Origin: Halomonas sp. MCCC 1A13316
Lineage (GTDB): Bacteria > Pseudomonadota > Gammaproteobacteria > Pseudomonadales > Halomonadaceae
Direction: 5' to 3'
DNA: 64,000 nt
Assembly: GCF_014931605.1 (NCBI RefSeq)
Contig: NZ_CP053382.1
Span: 434,001 to 498,000, forward strand
Shown here: positions 43,127-52,095 of the stretch, piece after piece
Numbering within the stretch: position 1 is the stretch's first letter
How the letters are laid out: each line of letters begins with the position of its first letter
The notes under the pieces: model-generated
Told to the model about the DNA's origin: nothing
Seen by the model: only the letters and a program-made list of their open reading frames with translations
Database searches by the model: none
Program-made: the position numbers and the translations under genes

Positions 43127-44065
43127 TCAAACGGCTGGCGACCAGAAGAGTTCTTTTCCCTTCTTGACCAGTCCATGGCGAATACCCTGGAAAACTGATT
43201 TTTGCCGATGGGCCATGGCACTTTGTCCATCGGCATCCCGCACGTAACGCGCCAACGTGTTGGCTGGCTGGGTGCCATAGCGTGCTCCAGGGGAGGCGCT
43301 GGTCCAGATATGCCTGAGAGTGATGGCCAGTTCTGGTTCGTGACGATCAAGATAAGCCAGGCCAAAGGCACACGCTTCCAGCGTCAGGGCATGGTGATCG
43401 CAGAGACGCCATGCCAAATTGGGCTTGCCTTTCGAGTCGTAGGTGTACGTCTTTCCGATATCGTGTAGCAACCCGGCGACAAAACCAAGCTCCTGAAGCA
43501 GTCGAGGCATGTTGGGCTCGTTGAGTTGGATCATCGCCACGACGTTTCTGGCGACATCGACAGAGTGCTCCAAGAGACCGCCGGGATACGCATGGTGATG
43601 AGATCGACTAGCAGGCGCGTTGAGAAAGGATTCAAGGCGATCTTTGCGCTCGATTACCCGCCTGATGAAATGTTTGAGATGAGGCGAACTCAAAGAGCGC
43701 ACCGACCCTACCAGCATATCAAGAGAGGACGGCACCGGGCAGTAGACGCGTGGCATGCTATTAAGTACTGGCTGAGCGTTGGCCTCGGCAGGGCAGGCCT
43801 TGTGAATATCAATGAGGCGCACATCAAGATTGAGCGGGTTCTTGGGGCAGCGAATGCCAGCTACCTTGATTAGATCAAGATATCCGATATCTTCCGGAAC
43901 ATGAACATGATCAACGTCCAAGCCGGCGATATGGTCACCCTCGAAGTGGCTGAGCCGAAGCCTGAGATAGGGGGTACCGTGGCTGTCGAAATCGACGATG
44001 CGTCCCGTCAAGCGGAAAATGCCAGTAAAATTTTCAGTGCAAGTAGGGGGATTACTCTTTTTCAT
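43127..44065 (-). CDS. HD-domain protein with N-terminal OB-like domain (YhaM/TraI_2-like)
   Basis: 312 residues from ATG 44065, preceded by AAGGAG. The first ~110 residues look OB-like (FRLTGRIVDFDSHGTPYLRLRLS is beta-rich). The HD part has HHHAYPGGLLEHSVDVARNV, GLLHDIGKTYTYD and CDHHALTLEA, which is the metal-binding HD pattern of the YhaM nucleases and of the TraI_2 domain of MobH-type relaxases. It probably cuts or processes nucleic acid. It overlaps the integrase stop by 14 bases and so belongs to the same mobile islet. A stand-alone role in excision, transfer or defence cannot be told from sequence. Confidence 0.7.
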   Translation of the reverse strand: MKKSNPPTCTENFTGIFRLTGRIVDFDSHGTPYLRLRLSHFEGDHIAGLDVDHVHVPEDIGYLDLIKVAGIRCPKNPLNLDVRLIDIHKACPAEANAQPVLNSMPRVYCPVPSSLDMLVGSVRSLSSPHLKHFIRRVIERKDRLESFLNAPASRSHHHAYPGGLLEHSVDVARNVVAMIQLNEPNMPRLLQELGFVAGLLHDIGKTYTYDSKGKPNLAWRLCDHHALTLEACAFGLAYLDRHEPELAITLRHIWTSASPGARYGTQPANTLARYVRDADGQSAMAHRQKSVFQGIRHGLVKKGKELFWSPAV

Positions 44066-45266
44066 GTACCGGCTCCTTGGCCTGAGAAATGGCGGTATTA
44101 ACGAGTTTTTCAAAAGCTGAGCCATCCATGCGAGTGGCGTTGGGGATATAGCGTGAATAGACTTTGAAAAGCATGTCGGTTGAGGAGTGCCCCAGGACGC
44201 GAGCCACCCACTCAGGATTTTCCCCGGAAGCCAGAAAGAGAGTGGCAGCCGTATGACGAGTTTGGTAAGGCCGGCGCTTGTTTAAGCCAAGCCGTCGAAG
44301 CAAGGGATACCAGACGCGCTTGGTCACATTATTGTGGTCAAGAGGTTCGCCCTGGCGATTGCAAAAAACATAGCTGCTTCTTCCTTTTGTTGCCATGTAC
44401 TGTTCTTTGAGAGCTTCACATACGGGACCCAGCATAGGGACTTCACGCTGGGATCCATCGGTCTTGGTGTATTCAGTCTCGCCTTGTATAAGCGTTTCCC
44501 GTACTAGTATCTCTTGCCTTTCAAAATCTACGCACTGCCACTTCAGGCCATCTATTTCGCCCGTTCGAAGTCCAGTATAAAACCTGACAATGTAGTAGTT
44601 TCGGTAGTCTTCGCGGACTTGGCTGATTATTCTATCCACTTCCTTGAGAGAAAAAGGCTCGATGTGACTCTTCTTTAGCTTGAGCGGTTTGATGTTCCTG
44701 TAGGGGCTCTCGAAGCCATACCGATCCGCAGCTTCATCCATGACCATTTTTAATATCGCCATGTGGCTGTTGATCGTCTTGGGAGAGAGCTTGATGTTTG
44801 CTCCCCTGCCTTTGCGGTTGGCGAGGCTGGACCGAAACTGCAGAAGGTCAGCTTTGCTGATCACCTTTATTCGCTTCGCTCCCAAGAGTGGCTTCAGTGA
44901 GTTGTCGATAATTGACTGAACATTCCTGGTATGAGATTTGCGCCACTCAACCTGCATCTCGCTGAACCACTGGGAAGAAAATTCAGCCAACGTGACAGAG
45001 GTGGAAAGGCTTTCGACTTCAGAAGTTTCATCTACGGTTGCCCGAGCTTGCTGAACCTTTTTCAGGTTTCCGCTGCCAGGGAAGAACTCGGCATAATCAA
45101 ACTCATCGAGAAGAATTTTGGCTTCAATCCGCTGGAGCAGACACTCGACCTTCTTTCGATTGGCCGGTGTGTCATGCAGGGCAGTCTGCTCTCGGCAGCG
45201 CACGCCGTGAAAGAAGAAATCCAGGTAGAGTTTCCCCGTTTCCTTGCGTGCCCTGACCTTACCCAT
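44052..45266 (-). CDS. Tyrosine-recombinase integrase
   Basis: About 404 residues from MGKVRARKETGK (ATG 45266; a longer frame begins at 45281). An arm-binding region with KLYLDFFFHGVRCREQ is followed by a SAM-like core (about 90-190) and the catalytic domain: TGLRTGEIDGLKW (Arg), TKTDGSQREVP (Lys region), RPYQTRHTAATLF (His-x-x-Arg area, here TRH) and GHSSTDMLFKVYSRY (His and the nucleophile Tyr). It should insert and excise the islet. It lies ~800 bases from the 3' end of an initiator tRNA gene, a usual attachment target. The adjacent excisionase-like gene overlaps its start by a few bases. Confidence 0.92.
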   Translation of the reverse strand: MGKVRARKETGKLYLDFFFHGVRCREQTALHDTPANRKKVECLLQRIEAKILLDEFDYAEFFPGSGNLKKVQQARATVDETSEVESLSTSVTLAEFSSQWFSEMQVEWRKSHTRNVQSIIDNSLKPLLGAKRIKVISKADLLQFRSSLANRKGRGANIKLSPKTINSHMAILKMVMDEAADRYGFESPYRNIKPLKLKKSHIEPFSLKEVDRIISQVREDYRNYYIVRFYTGLRTGEIDGLKWQCVDFERQEILVRETLIQGETEYTKTDGSQREVPMLGPVCEALKEQYMATKGRSSYVFCNRQGEPLDHNNVTKRVWYPLLRRLGLNKRRPYQTRHTAATLFLASGENPEWVARVLGHSSTDMLFKVYSRYIPNATRMDGSAFEKLVNTAISQAKEPVHEKE

Positions 45267-45501
45267 GACATACGGCTCCACCCGCCATGGGGATGCTCAA
45301 GTCATCGGCAGCCGAGCTGGCCATCATTTCCTGCTCGACCGCTTCCCAGAGGAACAGGATCTTCCGGCGGCCAAACGGCTTGATGTAGTGCTTGCCTTCA
45401 AGTAGGACGGTGTCCTTGAGGCACTGACGGATGGTGCGACAGTCATACTTGATGCGTGCCGCGAGTTCTTCCGTGGTCAGGTAGGTGAAGGAGGTATCCA
45501 T
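45259..45501 (-). CDS. Excisionase-like small DNA-binding protein
   Basis: 80 residues from MDTSFTYLTTEELAARIKYD. The N-terminal LTTEELAARIKYDCRTIRQCL reads as a helix-turn-helix or MerR-like motif, and HYIKPFGRRKILFLWEAVEQEM is the wing and last helix seen in excisionase-type proteins. Such proteins bend att DNA and steer a tyrosine integrase toward excision. Its stop overlaps the integrase start region, so cotranscription is expected. A longer frame from 45546 adds 15 residues but has no better ribosome site. Confidence 0.7.
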   Translation of the reverse strand: MDTSFTYLTTEELAARIKYDCRTIRQCLKDTVLLEGKHYIKPFGRRKILFLWEAVEQEMMASSAADDLSIPMAGGAVCHG

Positions 45502-45563
45502 CGAAAACGCCCTCGTATGGTGATAGCCTGAATCTACAAAAGGCATTCGCAGTAGCCAAATGC

Positions 45564-45626
45564 CATCCTGAATGACATTTTAGCCTGCATAATCACACTT
45601 GCAAGGGTTTTTTGTCATCCTGGATG
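45564..45626. promoter_or_regulatory. Paired operator palindromes between xis-like gene and Cro-like regulator
   Basis: CATCCTGGATG (45616-45626) is a perfect odd palindrome, and CATCCTGAATG (45564-45574) is a near copy on the same strand. Both lie between divergent genes, 42 bases apart. Each is embedded in TGYCATCCTGRATG. They are good candidate binding sites for the small HTH protein that starts at 45655. Confidence 0.6.
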
Positions 45627-45654
45627 CAAAAATTAACTCTTGGATGAGGTGGGC

Positions 45655-45864
45655 ATGATCCGATGCCATTTGGCACGCCTGATGGGCGAACGCAAGATGA
45701 AGATCGTGGACGTGGCGAGGGAGACCGGGCTGAACCGCAATACCGTGACCCTCCTTTATAGGGAAACAGCGCAGAGGATAGATCTCGAAGCACTGGAGAA
45801 GCTGTGTCAGCTTTTCGACTGTGAAGTGGGGGAGCTACTGGAGTACGTGCCGGAAAATTCGTAA
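45655..45864 (+). CDS. Cro/C1-type small regulator
   Basis: 69 residues from MIRCHLARLMGERKMKIVDV (ATG 45655, with GAGGTGGG just upstream). An earlier in-frame TTG at 45640 is less likely. The helix-turn-helix KIVDVARETGLNRNTVTLLY and the tail LCQLFDCEVGELLEYVPEN are typical of the Xre family that regulate phage and islet genes. It is transcribed away from the integrase operon. The operator palindromes between the two genes suggest it represses its own gene, the excisionase gene and the integrase gene. Confidence 0.85.
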   Translation: MIRCHLARLMGERKMKIVDVARETGLNRNTVTLLYRETAQRIDLEALEKLCQLFDCEVGELLEYVPENS

Positions 45865-46012
45865 ACCGGCAGGGCAGGGTGGGTCGAAGATAGGTTGTGA
45901 CACTGTAGACGGAAGGTCGCCGGGTGTGGGCTGCTTTTGGGTACAACAACTATTGGCTGGACACAAGACCGTCACAATGGTGTCACAGCTGGACTTTAGA
46001 GTTAGAAACGAA

Positions 46013-46049
46013 AAAGAGGCGGATCAGCAATTGCCTGATCCGCCTCTTT
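46013..46049 (-). terminator. Strong intrinsic terminator after the initiator tRNA
   Basis: AAAGAGGCGGATCAG (46013-46027) and CTGATCCGCCTCTTT (46035-46049) form a perfect 15-bp stem with a seven-base loop. Read on the minus strand, the stem ends in a run of T (complement of 46011-46015). It ends transcription of the tRNA and separates it from the integrase islet. Confidence 0.9.
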
Positions 46050-46055
46050 AATATT

Positions 46056-46132
<77 letters not shown>

Positions 46133-46146
46133 TCAACGTGAGGCGT

Positions 46147-46174
46147 ATTCTACGCTTTTTCTGCGCTGTGTCAA
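46147..46174 (-). promoter_or_regulatory. Promoter of the initiator tRNA
   Basis: On the minus strand TTGACA (46174-46169, perfect -35) and TAGAAT (46152-46147) are separated by 16 bases. A GC-rich stretch follows the -10, a pattern seen at stringently controlled stable-RNA promoters. Confidence 0.8.
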
Positions 46175-46332
46175 GGTGAGCGACGTTGTTAGTGCAAGCG
46201 TGGCGCTTGTGTCCATAATCAGTGAGGGGGAAGCTTGAAGGCAAGCCCTTCTGGCAGCATCCTGTTATGGCTGGCTTGCCCCGGTAGGTCTAGCAATGAG
46301 ACTAAAAAGCGTCATGATCAGGGAGGTGGAAT

Positions 46333-47079
46333 ATGACTCAAACAGCACCCGTAGCGTGGGTTACCGGCGGAACCGGGGGTATCGGTTCGGCAATCTGCCG
46401 CGGTCTGGCAGCTGCGGGCTACCACGTGGTGGCGGGCTACCATAATCCGGAAAAGGCCAAGACCTGGCTCGAGACACAGAAAGCCGACGGATTCGACAAT
46501 ATCTCTCTGTCGGGTGTCGATCTGACCGACTACCAGGCGTGTGAAAAAGGCACAAAGGAAATCGAAGCGGCACATGGGCCGATTAGCGTATTAGTCAACT
46601 GTGCCGGGATCACTCGCGACGGCACGATGAAGAAGATGACCCCCGAGCAGTGGCACGAAGTTATCGACACCAATCTCAACACCGTATTCAACACCTGCCG
46701 CAGCGTCATCGAGAGCATGCTCGAGCACAAGCATGGGCGCATCATCAACATCTCTTCGATCAATGGCCGCAAGGGCCAGTTCGGCCAGGTCAACTACTCG
46801 GCAGCCAAAGCCGGCATGCATGGCCTGACCATGGCACTGGCTCAGGAGACGGCCACCAAGGGCATCACCGTCAATACCGTGTCGCCCGGCTATATCGCTA
46901 CCGACATGATCATGAATATTCCCGAGAACGTACGTGAAGCCATTCGCGAAACCATCCCTGTAAAGCGCTATGGCACGCCGGAGGAGATCGCTCGGCTGGT
47001 GGTGTTCCTGGCTGATAAGGAGTCAGGCTTCATCACTGGCGCCAACATCGATATCAATGGTGGTCAGTTCATGGGTTGA
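46333..47079 (+). CDS. phaB: Acetoacetyl-CoA reductase PhaB
   Basis: 248 residues, the standard length. WVTGGTGGIGSAICRGLAAA is the NADP fingerprint; VNCAGITRDGTMKKM, ISSINGRKGQFGQVNYSAAKAG (Ser and Tyr-x-x-x-Lys) and SPGYIATDMI are typical of the PhaB branch of short-chain reductases. It reduces acetoacetyl-CoA to (R)-3-hydroxybutyryl-CoA for polyhydroxyalkanoate storage in the cytoplasm. The Shine-Dalgarno GGGAGGTGG is strong. It is a single-gene unit ended by the hairpin downstream. Other pha genes are not nearby. Confidence 0.93.
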   Translation: MTQTAPVAWVTGGTGGIGSAICRGLAAAGYHVVAGYHNPEKAKTWLETQKADGFDNISLSGVDLTDYQACEKGTKEIEAAHGPISVLVNCAGITRDGTMKKMTPEQWHEVIDTNLNTVFNTCRSVIESMLEHKHGRIINISSINGRKGQFGQVNYSAAKAGMHGLTMALAQETATKGITVNTVSPGYIATDMIMNIPENVREAIRETIPVKRYGTPEEIARLVVFLADKESGFITGANIDINGGQFMG

Positions 47080-47098
47080 AAGCTGCTGAGCCTGCACG

Positions 47099-47122
47099 GG
47101 AGGCCCCTGGGCCTCCTGTTTT
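47099..47122 (+). terminator. Intrinsic terminator of phaB
   Basis: GGAGGCCC (47099-47106) and GGGCCTCC (47109-47116) pair with a very small loop, and TGTTTT follows. It lies 20 bases after the phaB stop. Confidence 0.75.
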
Positions 47123-47138
47123 CGTCTTACAGCAGACG

Positions 47139-49922
47139 TCAGGGAGGTGGCAGGCGAGTAAGACGCGTGAGTAGCGAGTCGAGCTCACTCACTTCGAGTT
47201 GCCACTGCTCGGGAGAGACCGGCCCCGTCGCCAACAGGTTGCGCAATACGATACGAACCTCCTCGGCGCGACTCAGCTCGCGGCCTAGGCCTTCGTTGAG
47301 TCGCTCGACCTGGATGGCCAGACGCAGGGGTTCGTCATGCTGGCTGACACGGCCCATCGAGAGCAGTGATAGATGAACGCGCAGGCGCGCCAACCGTTCG
47401 CTGACTTCCTGAGTGGGCGGTGGATTTCGCCGCGAGGCGTTGCGCTGCTCGTGTGCGCTGTGCATGTCTTCGGGGAGGTCGAGTTCGGGGTCGAGGGAGA
47501 TGTCTTCACAGGCGTTTCCCTCGAGGCATGCGGCATCTGCCGCCAGGTGAGCGTCGAGCAGGGAGCGGCAGGCCTGCCAGCGCTGGATCTCTTCCACTAC
47601 GGCCAGGCGTGCCAGACGCTCACGGCGGGCGCGTACGATGCCGCTCCAGCGACGCCGCATGCCCTCCGTACGTCGTCCCGAGGGCAGCGGCTCTAGGGCC
47701 GCCGCCTGGCCGAGTGCCTGCTCCAGCACGTTACTGTCGGCATAGCGGGTAGGCTGCCAGGCATCGAGTCGATCGATGAGCGTCTGCATCTCGTCGAGAC
47801 GCTGACGCGCTCGCTGCACGCGGTCGTCACGCTGGGCCTCGCGCATGGCGAATATCTGATCACAGGCTGTGCGGAACTCGCGCCATAGCGTCTGTTCCTC
47901 CCCACGCGGGGCGCGGCCTAGTTCCCGCCAGCTCTGCTGCAGGTCCTTGGCGCGTTCTGCTCGGGCATCGGGGGCTAGCGGGCGCTCGATCAGTGCCTGG
48001 GCCTCGTCGACAAGCTGCCGCTTGGCGTCGGCCACCTCCTTGGCGCGCTGGTCGATCAGGCTTTGCAGCGCAAAGCGGATGCGACCGAAGCGTCGCCCGA
48101 TCGCTTGGGCCTGTTCGCGCGGCACGGGGGAGTGACGGCGCCACTCTTCGCGTGCCTGGTCACGGATGCGCCGCAGAGCATCCGGATCGGCGTCGGCGGC
48201 GGGCACGTCCAGCAGGGCCTCGAGCTGCTCGCACAGAGCGGTGCGTGCCTCCAGATTGCGCATTCGCTCGTCGGCCTGGCGCTCACGCCACGGGGCCAGG
48301 CGTTCGTGGATGCGGTCGGAGGTGCTGCGAAAATGTTCGGAGAGCTCGCGGCTGGCAGCAGCATCGCCGAGTCCCTTCCAGTCGCGCACTAGCTGGCGGT
48401 GGCGCCGGTCTAGCTCGGCTTCCGTGATGACGGTGTCGCCAGCGAGCTGATCGATGGCCTGACACAGCTGTTCGCGCTTGGGTCCCGCAACGAAACCGCG
48501 CCAGTCGCGTAGCTCCGCGAGACGGGCGCCAAGCCGCTTGAGCGTGGCTTGATGTGGTCGCAGGCTCGCCGCGGGCAACGAATCGGCTCTATGCCTGAGA
48601 CTCTGATGGAGGCGACTGGCGCCCTTGAAGGCGCCATGGTCGAGTAGCTTTTCCAATTGGGCAAGGTCCTGAGCGAAGCGCTCGAGGCGTGCCTCGAGGG
48701 CCTCTTCCTCCGATTCCTCTCTGCCTGCCAGCAATTGCTGCGCGCGGGCGAGTAGCGGCGTTGGCGGTAGCGAGTCGGGCCAGTGGCAGGCTTCGAGACT
48801 GATTCGCAGCCGCTCGGCGTCCTTCTCGCGCAGGGCTTGCTCGATTTCAGCGACATGACTCTCGAGGCGCTCCCACGCAACGAGAACTTCATCGTAATCG
48901 TGCAGCACGGTGTCGTAGCGTTGGCGCAGCGCCTCGTCGGTCACGTGGAGGTCGGAAAGTGCTTGCCAGCGGCTGGCCAGTAGCACTTTCTGGGCACGCA
49001 GACTGGCGATGTCCTGGCCGGTCACACGATCGCCGCGGGGCAGGCCGGCGAGGCTCTCCTCAAGTGCCTCGAGCAACGCTTCCCGGGCTTCTGCCGCCTG
49101 TTCCCGTCGACGGTCCGTCTCGGCGCTGGCGTGTTGCTGGGCTTCGTGATCCGAGATGACCTTGCGACAGCTAAGGCTGGCCTCCTGAAAGCGACGTTCC
49201 TGGTCGATACCGGGCAGGTCGTCGAGCGCTTCCCACTCGCGCACCAAATGCCGGAACCGGCCCGCATAGAGGGGCTCCCAAGGCGCCCTGGCATGCGCCT
49301 CCAGCTTTGCCAGCAGCGTTTCGCGCTGAGCCCTTGCTGCGGCCAGCGAGGCGGCATCCGTGCGCAGCCGGTTCAGGCGTTCGCGCGCCTGGCGCACCAC
49401 CTGTCGGTCACGGCGCGCTTGCTGAACCAGACGCTGCAGGCCGACTTCGCTGGTGACTCGCGTTGCGGCGGCGTGACGCACGGCGGCGATGCCATTGTCG
49501 CAGGCCTGCTCGATGAGGTCCTCTTCCGCTGTCAGGCGAGCGACAGCGGCCAGGCGCAGTTGCTGATTATCGCCTTCCAGCGCCAGGCGCGACAGCAACT
49601 CCCTGTCGTCGAGCCGTTCGACGATGTTCAGGCGCTGGGGTAGATCGAGGCCGCCGCTCTGGCCGCTGAGCAGTACGACCAGGCGGCGGCGTATCTCGGG
49701 CAGCTCCGGCTGGCGGCCCAGGAGTTCGAGGAGCGTCTCGAGTGAATCGACTCTTTCCAGTGCCGCCTGGCGGACGGAGGCTTCCGCATCGAGGCATAAT
49801 GCTTCCAGGGCCTGGCGCTGTTCCGGGCGTGCGGGGTCGAGCCGGCTGATGGCCTGATATCGCACCTCGGCGTCGGGGTGCTGCCAGCGCGGGGCGAATA
49901 AGCGGCGAAGGAATCCGGGCAT
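47139..49922 (-). CDS. DUF349 domain protein with N-terminal HEAT-like repeats
   Basis: 927 residues from MPGFLRRLFAPRWQHPDAEV (ATG 49922, with AGGA upstream); a longer frame from 49964 is not needed. The first ~190 residues are HEAT-like pairs (AISRLDPARPEQRQALEALC, AALERVDSLETLLELL). The rest is long charged helices carrying several DUF349 units (WEPLYAGRFRHLVREWEAL, RQLVRDWKGLGDAAASRELS, EEWRRHSPVPREQAQAIGR). It has no signal peptide and no membrane segment, so it is cytoplasmic. The molecular function of this family is not known to me. It is convergent with phaB and is followed on the other strand by minC. Confidence 0.85.
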   Translation of the reverse strand: MPGFLRRLFAPRWQHPDAEVRYQAISRLDPARPEQRQALEALCLDAEASVRQAALERVDSLETLLELLGRQPELPEIRRRLVVLLSGQSGGLDLPQRLNIVERLDDRELLSRLALEGDNQQLRLAAVARLTAEEDLIEQACDNGIAAVRHAAATRVTSEVGLQRLVQQARRDRQVVRQARERLNRLRTDAASLAAARAQRETLLAKLEAHARAPWEPLYAGRFRHLVREWEALDDLPGIDQERRFQEASLSCRKVISDHEAQQHASAETDRRREQAAEAREALLEALEESLAGLPRGDRVTGQDIASLRAQKVLLASRWQALSDLHVTDEALRQRYDTVLHDYDEVLVAWERLESHVAEIEQALREKDAERLRISLEACHWPDSLPPTPLLARAQQLLAGREESEEEALEARLERFAQDLAQLEKLLDHGAFKGASRLHQSLRHRADSLPAASLRPHQATLKRLGARLAELRDWRGFVAGPKREQLCQAIDQLAGDTVITEAELDRRHRQLVRDWKGLGDAAASRELSEHFRSTSDRIHERLAPWRERQADERMRNLEARTALCEQLEALLDVPAADADPDALRRIRDQAREEWRRHSPVPREQAQAIGRRFGRIRFALQSLIDQRAKEVADAKRQLVDEAQALIERPLAPDARAERAKDLQQSWRELGRAPRGEEQTLWREFRTACDQIFAMREAQRDDRVQRARQRLDEMQTLIDRLDAWQPTRYADSNVLEQALGQAAALEPLPSGRRTEGMRRRWSGIVRARRERLARLAVVEEIQRWQACRSLLDAHLAADAACLEGNACEDISLDPELDLPEDMHSAHEQRNASRRNPPPTQEVSERLARLRVHLSLLSMGRVSQHDEPLRLAIQVERLNEGLGRELSRAEEVRIVLRNLLATGPVSPEQWQLEVSELDSLLTRLTRLPPP

Positions 49923-50178
49923 GAGGCATCCTGCAAGTGAGAGGCGCAGCCGATTGCTGTGCAAGCCGTATTGTTGCTGTCGAGTCGGCGTCTTTCGTCT
50001 AAGGTATGTTATCTAAGCACGCGCCGCGGTTATGGAAAAGCCTGCCGGAACAGGAGCGTGTAGACAAATGGCGACAATGGCCGCCGAGCCTTGGCTGGCC
50101 GTATCATCAGTTGCAGGGGGGATGGGAGTCGCTTAGCTTTAGTCCCACGACCCGACAACACCCGAGTGGAGTCCGGCA

Positions 50179-50916
50179 ATGAGCCTCAAAGTGGACAGGG
50201 CAGACATGGCATTCACCTTCAAGGGGGGCATGCTGCCCATGACGGTCATGGAATTGGCTAGCGCGGATCCGGAGCAGATCCGCGAGCAGCTTTCGGGAAA
50301 GCTTAGTCAATCCCCTGCCTTCTTTCAGCATACCCCTGTGGTCCTCAGCGTCGAGAAGCTCGACGAGCCTCACCTGGCTCTGGAGCGGATCTGTGCCGTA
50401 TGCCGTACCCACAAGCTGCTGCCAGTGGCGGTACGTGGCGGTGCCGACCCCGTCAAGCAGTCGGCGTGGGCGCTGGGCTTGGGCTGGTTCCCGCCCTCTG
50501 ATGGCGCGCGTGCTCGCTCGCTCGAGGAGGTGCCGCCCGTTGAGGCGGAGGCACCAAGCGAACCCGAGGCAACGGCCTCGGCGGCCAGCGGCGGTCGAAT
50601 CTACCGCGGTACGGTACGTTCTGGGCAACAGGTGAGTGCGCCCGATGGCGACCTGGTGGTCATCGGCGCCGTCAATGCCGGGGCGGAAGTGCTGGCAGCC
50701 GGCAGCATACATGTCTATGGCGCCCTGCGCGGCCGTGCACTGGCCGGTATCCACGGTGATGTCGAAGCCGGCATTTTCTGCCGCGAGCTGCGCGCCGAGC
50801 TGCTTTCGGTGGCGGGTAACTACAAGCGTCTCGAGGACATCGACCCGCATCTGCTGGGCTCCTCGGTTCAAGTCGCCCTGCGCGATGCTCAGTTGGGGAT
50901 TACCTCGCTGGCCTAG
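50179..50916 (+). CDS. minC: Septum site-determining protein MinC
   Basis: 245 residues. The N-terminal domain (MAFTFKGGMLPMTVMELASA) blocks FtsZ polymers. After a Pro/Glu/Ala-rich linker at about 110-140, the C-terminal beta-helix begins at IYRGTVRSGQQVSAPDGDLV and continues VIGAVNAGAEVLAAGSIHVY, GALRGRALAGIHGD and IFCRELRAELLSVAGNY. MinC is brought to the membrane by MinD to stop division near the poles. It is the first gene of minCDE, 51 bases before minD. Confidence 0.97.
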   Translation: MSLKVDRADMAFTFKGGMLPMTVMELASADPEQIREQLSGKLSQSPAFFQHTPVVLSVEKLDEPHLALERICAVCRTHKLLPVAVRGGADPVKQSAWALGLGWFPPSDGARARSLEEVPPVEAEAPSEPEATASAASGGRIYRGTVRSGQQVSAPDGDLVVIGAVNAGAEVLAAGSIHVYGALRGRALAGIHGDVEAGIFCRELRAELLSVAGNYKRLEDIDPHLLGSSVQVALRDAQLGITSLA

Positions 50917-50967
50917 GCGGTTTACGCTCTCTTCGTCTTACTTCGTCTATCCAAAGGAACGTGCAAC

Positions 50968-51786
50968 TTGGCCAAGATTATCGTAGTGACCTCAGGCAAG
51001 GGTGGGGTCGGCAAGACTACCAGTGCAGCGGCCATCGCCACCGGGCTGGCGCTGCGAGGCAACAAGACCGTCGTCATCGATTTCGACGTAGGGCTGCGCA
51101 ACCTCGACCTGATCATGGGTTGCGAGCGCCGCGTGGTGTATGACCTGGTCAACGTGATCCAGGGAGAGGCCGGGCTCAACCAGGCGCTGATCCGCGACAA
51201 GCGAGTCGACAACCTGCATATTCTGCCGGCCTCCCAAACTCGCGACAAAGATGCGCTGACGTCCGAAGGCGTCGAGAAGGTGCTCGATACCCTGGGTAAG
51301 GACTTCGATTATATCCTCTGCGATTCCCCTGCCGGCATCGAGCGCGGCGCTCAGTTGGCCATGTACTACGCTGACGAGGCGATCGTGGTCACCAACCCCG
51401 AAGTGTCGTCGGTGCGTGATTCCGATCGCATCCTCGGGCTGCTCGCCTCCAAGACGCGGCGTGCCGAGCGCGGCGAGGATCCCGTCAAGGAGCACCTGCT
51501 GATCACCCGCTACAATGCGACCCGGGTCGACCATGGCGACATGCTCAACCTCGAGGACATCCGCGAGATTCTCGCCATCGATCTGATCGGCCTCATTCCC
51601 GAGTCCGAGGCGGTACTGCGTGCCTCCAACCAGGGTGTGCCGGTGACCCACGACGACAACAGCGATGCGGGTCAGGCCTACATGGATACCGTTTCGCGCC
51701 TGCTCGGAGAAGAAATCCCGCTGCGATTCCATGAGCTCCAGAAGAAGAGCCTGCTGAGCCGCATGTTCGGAGGAGGTCGCCGGTGA
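50968..51786 (+). CDS. minD: Septum site-determining ATPase MinD
   Basis: 272 residues, TTG start, beginning [21 protein letters not shown], the deviant Walker A of the ParA/MinD family. [14 protein letters not shown] and [12 protein letters not shown] follow. The C-terminal amphipathic membrane helix [19 protein letters not shown] is present. MinD binds the membrane as an ATP dimer, carries MinC and is released by MinE. The stop overlaps the minE start (GTGA). Confidence 0.98.
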   Translation: MAKIIVVTSGKGGVGKTTSAAAIATGLALRGNKTVVIDFDVGLRNLDLIMGCERRVVYDLVNVIQGEAGLNQALIRDKRVDNLHILPASQTRDKDALTSEGVEKVLDTLGKDFDYILCDSPAGIERGAQLAMYYADEAIVVTNPEVSSVRDSDRILGLLASKTRRAERGEDPVKEHLLITRYNATRVDHGDMLNLEDIREILAIDLIGLIPESEAVLRASNQGVPVTHDDNSDAGQAYMDTVSRLLGEEIPLRFHELQKKSLLSRMFGGGRR

Positions 51787-52034
51787 AGTTACTGGAATTT
51801 CTGAAGCGCGAACGCAAGAAAACCGCCTCGGTGGCCAAGGAACGGCTGCAGATCATCGTCGCGCATCAGCGCAGCCAGCGCGGCCAACCCGACTACATGC
51901 CGATGCTGGAGAAGGAGCTGCTGGAGGTGATTCGGCGCTACGTGCAGGTCGATGACGACGCCATCAACATCAGCCTGGACAGCGAGGACAACTGTTCGGT
52001 ACTGGAGCTCAACGTCACCCTGCCGCGCAGCTGA
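51783..52034 (+). CDS. minE: Cell division topological specificity factor MinE
   Basis: 83 residues with a GTG start that overlaps the minD stop. [20 protein letters not shown] is the membrane-targeting and MinD-contact region; [12 protein letters not shown] is the MinD-stimulating helix/strand, and [19 protein letters not shown] is the beta-sheet dimer part. It makes MinD ATPase oscillate from pole to pole. Tight coupling to minD keeps their ratio fixed. Confidence 0.97.
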   Translation: MKLLEFLKRERKKTASVAKERLQIIVAHQRSQRGQPDYMPMLEKELLEVIRRYVQVDDDAINISLDSEDNCSVLELNVTLPRS

Positions 52035-52095
52035 GTCGCTGGTGAGGTTATGGTAGGCTGTGCCGCTCAGGACGCAGTCAGGAGACACCGCGCCC

